Origin: Acidobacteriota bacterium
GTDB taxonomy: Bacteria > Acidobacteriota > Terriglobia > UBA7540
Assembly: GCA_021789565.1 (NCBI GenBank)
Contig: JAJYJL010000663.1
Coordinates: 1 to 5,538 of the forward strand
Direction: 5' to 3'
DNA: 5,538 nt
Under the pieces are notes generated by a model, which was not told the origin of the DNA, searched no databases, and saw only the letters and a list, made by a program, of their open reading frames with translations. Positions 1 through 5,522 of the stretch are shown here, one piece after another; positions within the stretch are counted from its first letter, which is position 1, and every line of letters begins with the position of its first letter. The translations under genes and the position numbers were made by a program.

Positions 1-162
1 GCGGCTTTTGGCGGAACAAATGATCCTCCCCGGCCGGGATCCCCTTGTCCAACGCCTTAATTTTGAAAGAGAAGCCGGTATCAGCTGCGAGTAGGACCGT
101 AGTTGCAGGCAAAAAGCTTGAAAGCCCGTACCAACCCGACGCCAGGAGACGTCTAACAGTCT
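1..162. other. Leader upstream of the acyltransferase; no supported gene
   Basis: No gene can be supported here. Plus-strand frame 2 is open from the window edge to a TAG at 92-94 (about 30 codons, ending near GISCE), so it could be the last part of a gene that begins outside the window, but it shows no recognisable motif. A perfect 10-bp palindrome CCCGGCCGGG lies at 29-38. An AGGAG at 144-148 is the only ribosome-binding-like sequence ahead of the acyltransferase. I could not pick out a convincing promoter. Confidence 0.4.
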
Positions 163-1314
163 GTGGAGATGCGCAAACCAGCCCGCCTGGACGCGTTGAC
201 CGGTCTGCGTTTTTTCGCGGCCATCAACATCGTCTTTTTCCATTTCTCCAACCCGCAGTGGTTTGGCTTTCTGGCGCCGTTGGTCAACGCCGGCTATGCC
301 TCGGTGAGCTATTTCATTCTGCTCTCGGGATTTGTGCTGGCGTATAACTACTCAGAGCGGGCGCGGGCCGGAGAGCTGAGTACCCTGCGCTTTTACAAGA
401 CACGCTTTACCCGGATTTATCCCATCTACCTTCTGGGCCTGCTCCTGAGCTGGCGCATGTTGCCGGCTGAGTACGCAGCCCACACGCACCAGATGTTCTG
501 GCTGGGCATGGTGCTCGCGCCATTGATGCTGCAGGGCTGGATTCCGTCCATCGCCACCTTCCTGAACACGCCCGCCTGGACCATGTCGGCCGAATCCTTT
601 TACTACCTTCTCTTTCCCTGGATGGCGCGCTGGAAAAAGCCGACCCTCATCCGCCGGCACCTTGCCAAGATGGCGGGTGTCTGGGCCCTGGGCCTGATTC
701 CCGGAGTGCTCTATATCGTGCTCCGTCCCGACGGGATCGCCCATCCCGACCGCTGGAGCTGGGGCCCGTGGCTGCAAGCCCTCAAGTTCACGCCCCTGCC
801 GCATCTGGCGAGTTTTGTCTTCGGCGTGATGCTGGCCAACCTGCACGAGGTCGTGCCGCGAACCGGCCGCTTGCGGCTGATGCTTGGGATAGCCGGCTTT
901 GCCGCAACCTTCAGCCTTCTCGAAACGGGATCGCTCGTGCCTTATCCTATCGTCCACGACGGTCTGCTGATGCCCCTCTTCGGCTGCATCGTCTTGGGCC
1001 TGTCCGGCGAAAACTGGCTGGCGAGCGCTCTCGGCTGGCGCCCGTTGGTCATCGTGGGCGAGGCCAGCTACTGCCTCTACCTGCTCCATTTCAACCTGTG
1101 GAACCTGCTTCACGACTCCCATGCGCTCAACATGCTCGGTCTGAGCCGGTTTGACCCGTGGCTCAGCTACGCCATGCTGATTGCGCTGTCTCTGCTGGCG
1201 CTGCACGCGGTAGAGAAGCCGGCGCAGCGCCAACTGCGCAAGTTCTTCCGCGCGCAGGCCATTGCGCCGAGTCTTCAGGGCGGGCTTCTCCAGCAACAGG
1301 AAGCCCAGCCGTGA
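163..1314 (+). CDS. Acyltransferase family 3 (OafA/YrhL-type) integral membrane protein
   Basis: This is a complete 383-residue protein of the Acyltransferase_3 family (PF01757). These inner-membrane proteins, with about ten helices, move acetyl or other acyl groups onto sugars of O-antigen, exopolysaccharide or similar glycans. Visible family marks are: DALTGLRFFAA at 10-20 with R16; the conserved histidine H27 in VFFHF; LSGFVLA at 54-60; RFTRIYP at 81-87; WTMSAESFYYLLFP at 139-152 with E144; ASYCLYLLH at 301-309; and a basic tail after VEKPAQRQLRK (350-360). Hydrophobic segments continue to about residue 350, so the length is normal and the protein is intact. The start is uncertain: GTG at 163 lies 14 bases after AGGAG (144-148), and an in-frame ATG at 169 lies 20 bases after it; the difference is two residues. 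It converges with propeller A, 37 bp away. The acceptor glycan cannot be told from sequence. Confidence 0.92.
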   Translation: MEMRKPARLDALTGLRFFAAINIVFFHFSNPQWFGFLAPLVNAGYASVSYFILLSGFVLAYNYSERARAGELSTLRFYKTRFTRIYPIYLLGLLLSWRMLPAEYAAHTHQMFWLGMVLAPLMLQGWIPSIATFLNTPAWTMSAESFYYLLFPWMARWKKPTLIRRHLAKMAGVWALGLIPGVLYIVLRPDGIAHPDRWSWGPWLQALKFTPLPHLASFVFGVMLANLHEVVPRTGRLRLMLGIAGFAATFSLLETGSLVPYPIVHDGLLMPLFGCIVLGLSGENWLASALGWRPLVIVGEASYCLYLLHFNLWNLLHDSHALNMLGLSRFDPWLSYAMLIALSLLALHAVEKPAQRQLRKFFRAQAIAPSLQGGLLQQQEAQP

Positions 1315-1324
1315 AGGCTGGGCT
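1302..1324. terminator. Stem-loop over the acyltransferase stop codon, possible two-way terminator
   Basis: AGCCCAGCC (1302-1310) pairs perfectly with GGCTGGGCT (1316-1324) across the 5-base loop GTGAA, which contains the TGA stop codon at 1312-1314. The element lies between two converging genes, where it could stop transcription from either side. Neither strand shows a T-run after the stem, so it is not a textbook intrinsic terminator. Termination is inferred from position and stem strength only. Confidence 0.55.
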
Positions 1325-1351
1325 CGTGCTTCTGAGAGCGAGGCCTTTGTC

Positions 1352-2566
1352 CTAGGGAAAGACCGCCTGGACGGAGTGGTTGCCGTGCGGGATGGAGACC
1401 AGCGCGGTTGGCTGTGCGCCCGTCGGATAAGGGGTCGCTTGCGTCTGGCTCAAGACGCCCGTATCGGGGTTCAGCCGGAAGCCTGAAATCGAGTTGCCCA
1501 GACGGTTGGCGGTATAGACAAACCGGCCCAGTGCCGGGTCCACCGTAATCGACACCGGCTGCGTATCTGTGGCGTAGACGATGCTGGCGTTGCTGTTTAC
1601 CAGCGCCGAAGGCGTGCCCGTGGGCAGGGAGATGGTGTAGCCCGTAACCGAGGAATCCAATTCGTTGGAAAGATAAATATAAGTGCCGCGCGGGTCCACC
1701 ACGATGGCCGAGGGTTCATTGCCGGTCTTGAACGGGCCGTTGACCAGGAAATTCAATGAGCCATTGGTTTGAATCGCATACCCAATCAGATGGTTGGAGG
1801 CGTAGTCGGTGACGTACACAAAGCGGTTGGTGGGATCGGGCGCGATGCCGCTGGGCTTGACGCCGGCCTTGTAGGGGCTGTTCGTGGTTGCGGTCAAGGC
1901 GCCGCCTGTGCCTACCGCGTAACCGAAGACCCAACCGGGGTTGGCGGTACTGGAAATGCTGCCGCCAGGGTTGTACGCGGATTGATCGTACGCGGCGACG
2001 TAGACGTAATTGTTGTTGGGCAGAACGGTCACCCCTGCCGGTAGGATCGTGTCGCTGCTAAAGGCAGGAACAATCAGCTCTGTCTGCGCTGCCATGGACC
2101 CGATGGAGCCATCCGATCCCAGGGAATACTCGCTGAGAGTCCCGGAGCTGGTCCCCGAAAGCACATACAGGTACTTGTTGGCGGGATTCACGGCCAGAGA
2201 AACGGGCGTGGTGCCGGTCGTAATCGAATCTTTCTTCGTCAAAACGCCGGTGTCCGCGATGGTGAAGTGGACGACGGAGTTGTTCCCCTGGTTGGCGACA
2301 TAAAGGTTCGCGTAGTTTGAGGTGACGGCCAAGGCCACCGGGGCCGATCCGCCGGAGGACACCGGCGGTTTTCCCGTCCGCAGCGCGCCGCTCTGCGAGT
2401 CCACATTGTAGGTGAAGATCTGCCCGGCGCTGCCGGCTCCAGTGCCCGCCGAGGCGGCGACGAATACGTAGTCGATGGTCACCAGTTGGCAGGCAGTCAA
2501 AAGTGTGGCCACTAGAAGGCCGATCATAGAGACCAGGACAAGCTGGCTCACTTTGCTCAACTTCAT
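1352..2566 (-). CDS. Propeller A: lipoprotein with seven-bladed lactonase-type beta-propeller
   Basis: This is a complete 404-residue secreted lipoprotein. The signal peptide has K2 and K5, a hydrophobic core at about 8-22 and a lipobox L-T-A-C with C26; Q27 follows and no aspartate is at +2, which fits outer-membrane sorting by the E. coli rule. The rest is a propeller with blade units starting near residues 73, 119, 175, 236, 283 and 336. Each carries a pattern like P-x-x-x-x-x-DP....-YV-x-N....-V-x-x-Y-x-I...G-x-L (for example RFVYTANRLGNSISGF at 348-363). The N-terminal DYVFVA half-blade (32-37) and the terminal AQPTALVSIPHG (384-395) would close the seventh blade. The family is Lactonase/COG2706 (6-phosphogluconolactonase-like, YncE-like), but lipoprotein members have no established substrate. 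There are no cysteines besides C26. The start is supported by GAAGGAA at 2571-2577, whose AAGGA core lies 5 bases from ATG. It is closer to propeller B than to C. Confidence 0.9.
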   Translation of the reverse strand: MKLSKVSQLVLVSMIGLLVATLLTACQLVTIDYVFVAASAGTGAGSAGQIFTYNVDSQSGALRTGKPPVSSGGSAPVALAVTSNYANLYVANQGNNSVVHFTIADTGVLTKKDSITTGTTPVSLAVNPANKYLYVLSGTSSGTLSEYSLGSDGSIGSMAAQTELIVPAFSSDTILPAGVTVLPNNNYVYVAAYDQSAYNPGGSISSTANPGWVFGYAVGTGGALTATTNSPYKAGVKPSGIAPDPTNRFVYVTDYASNHLIGYAIQTNGSLNFLVNGPFKTGNEPSAIVVDPRGTYIYLSNELDSSVTGYTISLPTGTPSALVNSNASIVYATDTQPVSITVDPALGRFVYTANRLGNSISGFRLNPDTGVLSQTQATPYPTGAQPTALVSIPHGNHSVQAVFP

Positions 2567-2635
2567 GCGCTTCCTTCGTCGTGGGCAATCTCTGTTTCAA
2601 GCCCAGCAATAACTCGTTTTAGGTTGCCCGTAGCT

Positions 2636-2648
2636 ATTGTAAAAGCCA
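2636..2648 (-). repeat. 13-base element TGGCTTTTACAAT, copy ahead of propeller A
   Basis: Plus-strand ATTGTAAAAGCCA is found exactly twice in the intergenic DNA of this window: here and at 5526-5538, in the same orientation, 70-83 bases before the start codons of propellers A and C. Flanking bases differ (AGCTACGG versus GCATCAGG on the minus strand), so the element stands out from otherwise diverged leaders. This suggests a conserved promoter or operator. Confidence 0.6.
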
Positions 2649-2663
2649 GCTGCGGGGTGTAAC
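2636..2663 (-). promoter_or_regulatory. Candidate promoter of propeller A (GTTACA, 16 bp, TACAAT)
   Basis: On the minus strand, GTTACA (2658-2663, four of six matches to TTGACA) is separated by 16 bases from TACAAT (2636-2641, five of six matches to TATAAT). The -10 hexamer falls inside the 13-base element shared with the leader of propeller C. Initiation here would give a 5' leader of roughly 60 bases. The upstream edge abuts the stem-loop that follows propeller B, so one transcript would end where the next begins. It is predicted from sequence only. Confidence 0.5.
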
Positions 2664-2664
2664 T

Positions 2665-2688
2665 ACCGGCTCCGTCTTCGGCGCCGGT
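2665..2688 (-). terminator. Stem-loop 12 bases after the propeller B stop codon
   Basis: ACCGGC (2665-2670) pairs with GCCGGT (2683-2688). After one T/C mismatch, CCG (2672-2674) pairs with CGG (2679-2681) around the 4-base loop TCTT. This makes a compact stem of nine pairs that begins 12 bases downstream of the TGA at 2701-2703. No T-run follows on the minus strand, so termination would need help (Rho) or the stem may simply protect the 3' end of the mRNA. It lies next to the candidate promoter of propeller A. Confidence 0.45.
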
Positions 2689-2700
2689 GTATGCGGACTC

Positions 2701-3951
2701 TCACTGCGACACGCCGGCTCCTGTGCCTTTGTGTGGAATCGCGGCCACGGCCGTCGGGAGGGGGGTGGCATGGTAGGGCGAGAATTGCGAGGTCAGCAAC
2801 GTTCGGTCGGGCGTATTCAACTGAAAGCCGGAGACATTGTTCCCAAGAAAGTTCGCAGTGTACAGAAAATGGTTGGTCGAGGGATCGATTCCGATCGCTA
2901 CCGGTTGCAATCCTGTGGTGTAGGTCCCGAGTCGGGTGAGCGCGCCGCTGTTGATGGAGTAGGCCGTCACCGTCGAATCCTGGGAGCTTGCCACGTAGGC
3001 AAAGGAGAAGGAGGGATCGACGGCCATCGCCGAAGGTTGATTGCCGGTCGGGAACGGACTGCCGCTGAGCGGAGTCAGCGTGCCGGCAACAACCGAGTAA
3101 GCAAGAATATTGGCGTTTGCGAAATCGGTCACGTAGACATACTTGCTGGCGGGATCGCTGGCGATCGCCGAAGGCTGCACTCCGTCTGCAAATGGCGCGC
3201 CTCCATTCAAGGGCGTGAGCGCGCCCGACGTGGCGACCGAGAAGCCGAAGACATAGCCTGTGTAGGGCTTCACGCTGTAGTCATAGGCGCTCACGTAGAC
3301 GTACGCTCCAGATGCCAGAACGTTCACCGACGTGGGTACGATAATGTCGTTGGGCTTGCCGGGAAGGCTCAGGGGCCAGTAGTTCAGGCTGCCGTTCGCG
3401 ATCGGTGCGCCCAGTGAGATGGCGGTGTTTTTAGCGGCCGGAATGATGGGAAAAACGCCAATTGAGCCGGAGCACGGCGGCGGCGCGGAAGGGGCGGGGG
3501 AAAGGCAGGTCGGCAGCGGCTGGTAAAGATCCAGGGCAAACGCGTTTTTTGCGTTCATGGCAATCGCCATGGGAAAGACACCCGGTGTATTGACGGTGTT
3601 ATACGGATAGAGCTTGCCGTCGGTGCCGATGACGAACTGTACGATGCTGTTGTCGTCTTCGTTCACCACAAACAGGCTGGTGTTGTCGGTAGACGCAACT
3701 TCTGCCACCGGGTTGCGTCCGCCTGAGGGAAACGGCGAGGCGGGAATCTGGCGCATGCGGCCCGACTCGGAATTCACCTCGAAGACATTGATCTCGCCGT
3801 CATTGTGGGCGCCGGCGGCCTGGGAACTGGCCACGTACACAAAATCCACAGTAAGGGTTTGAGTCACCTGGGAACACGCAGTCATGAGTCCAGCTAACAG
3901 GAGACTGGCCGCGGAGACCAGCAATAGCTGGCTCGATTTGTTGAACTTCAT
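2701..3951 (-). CDS. Propeller B: lipoprotein with seven-bladed lactonase-type beta-propeller
   Basis: This is a complete 416-residue secreted lipoprotein, paralogous to A and C. An in-frame ATG at 3957 would add Met-Arg, but the ATG at 3951 is preferred: it aligns with the starts of A and C, puts the lipobox (L-M-T-A-C) cysteine at residue 26 as in both relatives, and leaves room for the GAAAGA ribosome-binding site, which would otherwise touch the start. Blade units begin near residues 81, 126, 201, 258, 305 and 348. VDFVYVAS (35-42) and PLPTAVAAIPHKG (397-409) supply the split closing blade. Good examples of the repeat are YVYVTDFANANILAYSV (271-287) and FLYTANFLGNNVSGFQL (362-378). The third blade carries a proline-rich loop bounded by C149 and C160, with the same C-X10-C spacing as in C and absent from A. 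The lactonase name denotes family only; no substrate or catalytic residues can be assigned. Confidence 0.9.
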   Translation of the reverse strand: MKFNKSSQLLLVSAASLLLAGLMTACSQVTQTLTVDFVYVASSQAAGAHNDGEINVFEVNSESGRMRQIPASPFPSGGRNPVAEVASTDNTSLFVVNEDDNSIVQFVIGTDGKLYPYNTVNTPGVFPMAIAMNAKNAFALDLYQPLPTCLSPAPSAPPPCSGSIGVFPIIPAAKNTAISLGAPIANGSLNYWPLSLPGKPNDIIVPTSVNVLASGAYVYVSAYDYSVKPYTGYVFGFSVATSGALTPLNGGAPFADGVQPSAIASDPASKYVYVTDFANANILAYSVVAGTLTPLSGSPFPTGNQPSAMAVDPSFSFAYVASSQDSTVTAYSINSGALTRLGTYTTGLQPVAIGIDPSTNHFLYTANFLGNNVSGFQLNTPDRTLLTSQFSPYHATPLPTAVAAIPHKGTGAGVSQ

Positions 3952-3956
3952 GCGCA

Positions 3957-3962
3957 TCTTTC
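3957..3962 (-). promoter_or_regulatory. Ribosome-binding site of propeller B, decides the start
   Basis: The minus strand reads GAAAGA here, five bases before the ATG at 3951. In propellers A and C the aligned position holds GAAGGA (2572-2577 and 5448-5453) at the same distance. The alignment of the three leaders shows that the ATG at 3957, which this site overlaps by one base, is not the homologous start. The A in place of G weakens pairing with 16S rRNA, so B may be translated less than its relatives. Confidence 0.6.
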
Positions 3963-3969
3963 GTCAGCG

Positions 3970-3985
3970 GACCGGTATTCCGGTC
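3970..3985 (-). other. Small stem-loop in the leader of propeller B
   Basis: GACCGG (3970-3975) pairs perfectly with CCGGTC (3980-3985) around a 4-base loop (TATT on the plus strand, AATA on the minus strand). On the minus strand it ends 7 bases before the GAAAGA ribosome-binding site, close enough to affect ribosome loading if it forms in the mRNA. A and C have no stem at this position. Its role is unknown. Confidence 0.4.
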
Positions 3986-4007
3986 TTGAAAAATCAGGTT
4001 TCACATC

Positions 4008-4047
4008 GAATTCCCGGGCGCGGTGAGAATCCTCGCGCCCGGAATTC
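4008..4047. repeat. Long inverted repeat in the gap between propellers C and B
   Basis: Left arm 4008-4022 (GAATTCCCGGGCGCG) and right arm 4034-4047 (CGCGCCCGGAATTC) form 14 base pairs with a single bulged C at 4015 and an 11-base loop; GAG (4025-4027) and the start of the right arm could pair further inside. It is the strongest stem seen in the window. For minus-strand transcription it lies 75 bases after the stop of C and 56 bases before the start of B. A run of five T (3989-3993, minus strand) comes 14 bases after the stem, too far for a classic terminator. It may be a terminator, an mRNA-stabilising stem, or a protein-binding palindrome. Confidence 0.6.
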
Positions 4048-4099
4048 ATCTCGGTTCTTTCTGGTGCGAAGGCAGCCCTTGGACTCGCCTCCCGCACCG

Positions 4100-4116
4100 G
4101 CCGCAACGGATGCGGC
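4100..4116 (-). terminator. Stem-loop 6 bases after the propeller C stop codon
   Basis: GCCGCA (4100-4105) pairs with TGCGGC (4111-4116) across a 5-base loop, starting 6 bases after the TGA of propeller C (4123-4125). No T-run follows. The position is right for a 3' end structure, but the stem is short and the region is GC-rich, so chance formation is possible. Confidence 0.35.
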
Positions 4117-4122
4117 GCGGCT

Positions 4123-5442
4123 TCAGCCTGTGCGTCCGTCAACCAGGCACCATGTGGGCGGTCCGTTCACCGCGTACGTGCTGGCCACACGCAAGTTGTT
4201 AAGCACGCCTGAGTTCGGGTCGACCACGCGTCCGGTGATGCTCGAATCGTTGAAGTTGGCCGTGTAGACGAACTGGCTCGAGGGATCCTCTACGATGCAC
4301 TGCGGGCCGGCGCCGGTGCCAAATGCGGCGGGTGTCGTGGGCACGAGCTGGAATGAAGGGGAGTTGAAGACGTTAAAGCCGGCAATGCCGCTCTGCGCGT
4401 TCTGTCCCTGGACGTTGTTCCCCTGGTTGGCCACATAGATGTACTTGCCCTTGGCCTCCTGAATCATGTAGATGGGATTGGCCTGGGTGGGCTCGTCGGG
4501 CACAATGCCGCTCACCTCCGCCTGCAGCGCGCCGTTGCTGCCCACAGTGAAGGCAAGAATCTGGCTCGATGCAGCGGTGGGATTGGGGTTGGGCGCTTCG
4601 TTATCAAGCACGTAAAGCACGCCCCCGGCGTCCACGATCGCGGTCGCCTGCGAGATGCCCAACGGCTGGGAGTTGTTCTGGTTCAGCGTCAGTTGTCCGT
4701 TCGATGCCGTGTAGGTATAGGGGAAGACGGAATTCCCGGTCTCCGGAGTTCCGCTGAGCGTCACAATAAATCCGGGGGCGAGTACGAAGTCGATGGGATT
4801 CGCCGGAATCGGGAAGTAGGCCAGAGGCCTGCCGTTGGCCGACGTCACCTGGGCATTCACCACCAGGGTGAGGCGGCCCGTGGTCTGGTCGATCTTCCAC
4901 ACCTCTACGTCGCCGCAGGCGGTCACTGAGGATCCCAGCGCCAACGCGCAAGCCGCGCTCGACGGCGAATCGTGATCCAGCACCAGGATAAAGTTCCCCG
5001 AGGTGTCGCCAATGAGACGGGTTGGGTTGATTCCGACCGGATAAAACGTCATCTGCGGCGTGAGAATGCCGTTGCCGCCCACCGCGAACTCGGTGATGTT
5101 GGAGTTCTGGCAGGGTTTATCCGTTGTGCAATCCGCCCCGCCCGAAGCATTTATGCCGCGGTTAAGAACATAAAGAAAACGGCTGCCCGTCGTTAAGACG
5201 GCGCGAACCGGGTTGGCGCCGCCTGAGGAGATCGGCAATCCGGCGATGCGCTGTAAACGCCCCGTATTGTGGTCGATCTTAAAGCCGCTGATGATTCCGT
5301 TGCTGGTGGTCTGGGCCGTCACTGTGCCTGTCACAAACAAAAAGCCGACCGTATAACTCTGAATGCAAGACGTAACGCCGAGGACAACGCCCACAGAAAG
5401 GGCGCTCATCAGAAGGGCCTTGCCGAATTTCGTAAACTTCAT
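4123..5442 (-). CDS. Propeller C: cysteine-rich lipoprotein with seven-bladed lactonase-type beta-propeller
   Basis: This is a complete 439-residue secreted lipoprotein, the first gene of the minus-strand array and the most diverged of the three. Its signal peptide (K2, K5, K8, hydrophobic core about 9-22) ends in V-T-S-C with C26. Blade units begin near residues 77, 138, 215, 262, 321 and 378; GFLFVTG (33-39) and PPTWCLVDG (428-436) complete the closing blade. KYIYVANQGNNV (333-344) and FVYTANFNDSSITG (391-404) show the repeat best. Besides C26 it has six cysteines that fall into pairs: C105/C111 in a loop of the second blade, C165/C176 in the third blade, and C382/C432 at equivalent positions in two consecutive blade units, which fits disulfides in an exported protein (inference). 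The start has GAAGGAA at 5447-5453, with its AAGGA core five bases away. The family is Lactonase/COG2706-like; the substrate is unknown and a purely structural or binding role is possible. Confidence 0.9.
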   Translation of the reverse strand: MKFTKFGKALLMSALSVGVVLGVTSCIQSYTVGFLFVTGTVTAQTTSNGIISGFKIDHNTGRLQRIAGLPISSGGANPVRAVLTTGSRFLYVLNRGINASGGADCTTDKPCQNSNITEFAVGGNGILTPQMTFYPVGINPTRLIGDTSGNFILVLDHDSPSSAACALALGSSVTACGDVEVWKIDQTTGRLTLVVNAQVTSANGRPLAYFPIPANPIDFVLAPGFIVTLSGTPETGNSVFPYTYTASNGQLTLNQNNSQPLGISQATAIVDAGGVLYVLDNEAPNPNPTAASSQILAFTVGSNGALQAEVSGIVPDEPTQANPIYMIQEAKGKYIYVANQGNNVQGQNAQSGIAGFNVFNSPSFQLVPTTPAAFGTGAGPQCIVEDPSSQFVYTANFNDSSITGRVVDPNSGVLNNLRVASTYAVNGPPTWCLVDGRTG

Positions 5443-5522
5443 GCGATTCCTTCATCCTGGTCAGGCGCTCGCCGCCAAGGTAGAACGTTCCACAGCAGAG
5501 CTGGGTTGGGATGGGTCCCTGA

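Noticed and set aside
29..38. Perfect palindrome CCCGGCCGGG
   Set aside because: A short GC-only palindrome is expected by chance at this base composition and has no clear partner or gene context.
2..94. Possible 3' end of a plus-strand gene entering from outside the window
   Set aside because: Thirty open codons are not enough to claim a gene, and no motif is recognisable. The upstream sequence would settle it.
45..347. Open frame starting at TTG 45 and running out of frame into the acyltransferase
   Set aside because: It has a rare start codon and no ribosome-binding site, and two thirds of it overlaps the acyltransferase in a different frame. The first 40 residues look passable but show no family signal.
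352..1296. Long minus-strand open frame (314 codons) opposite the acyltransferase
   Set aside because: It lies fully antisense to a gene with clear family motifs, its product is rich in Q, R, H and G with no domain pattern, and high-GC codon bias on the other strand explains it.
2058..2609. Minus-strand open frame of 183 codons overlapping the start of propeller A
   Set aside because: It is a shifted frame of propeller A; its arginine-rich composition is typical of a shadow, and A has the lipobox and blade repeats.
2731..3417. Plus-strand open frame of 228 codons opposite propeller B
   Set aside because: It is antisense to a well-supported gene and has a repetitive G/R/V composition without recognisable motifs.
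3985..3998. CTGATTTTTCAAG on the minus strand as a third, degenerate copy of the 13-base element ahead of propeller B
   Set aside because: Only the CTG and T-run agree, it lies about 35 bases closer to the start than the other copies, and it lacks TACAAT.
1352..5442. The idea that the propellers are cytoplasmic 6-phosphogluconolactonases (pgl) of the pentose phosphate pathway
   Set aside because: All three have lipoprotein signal peptides and would be exported, and they are tandem paralogs without other pentose phosphate genes. The fold match alone does not justify the gene name.
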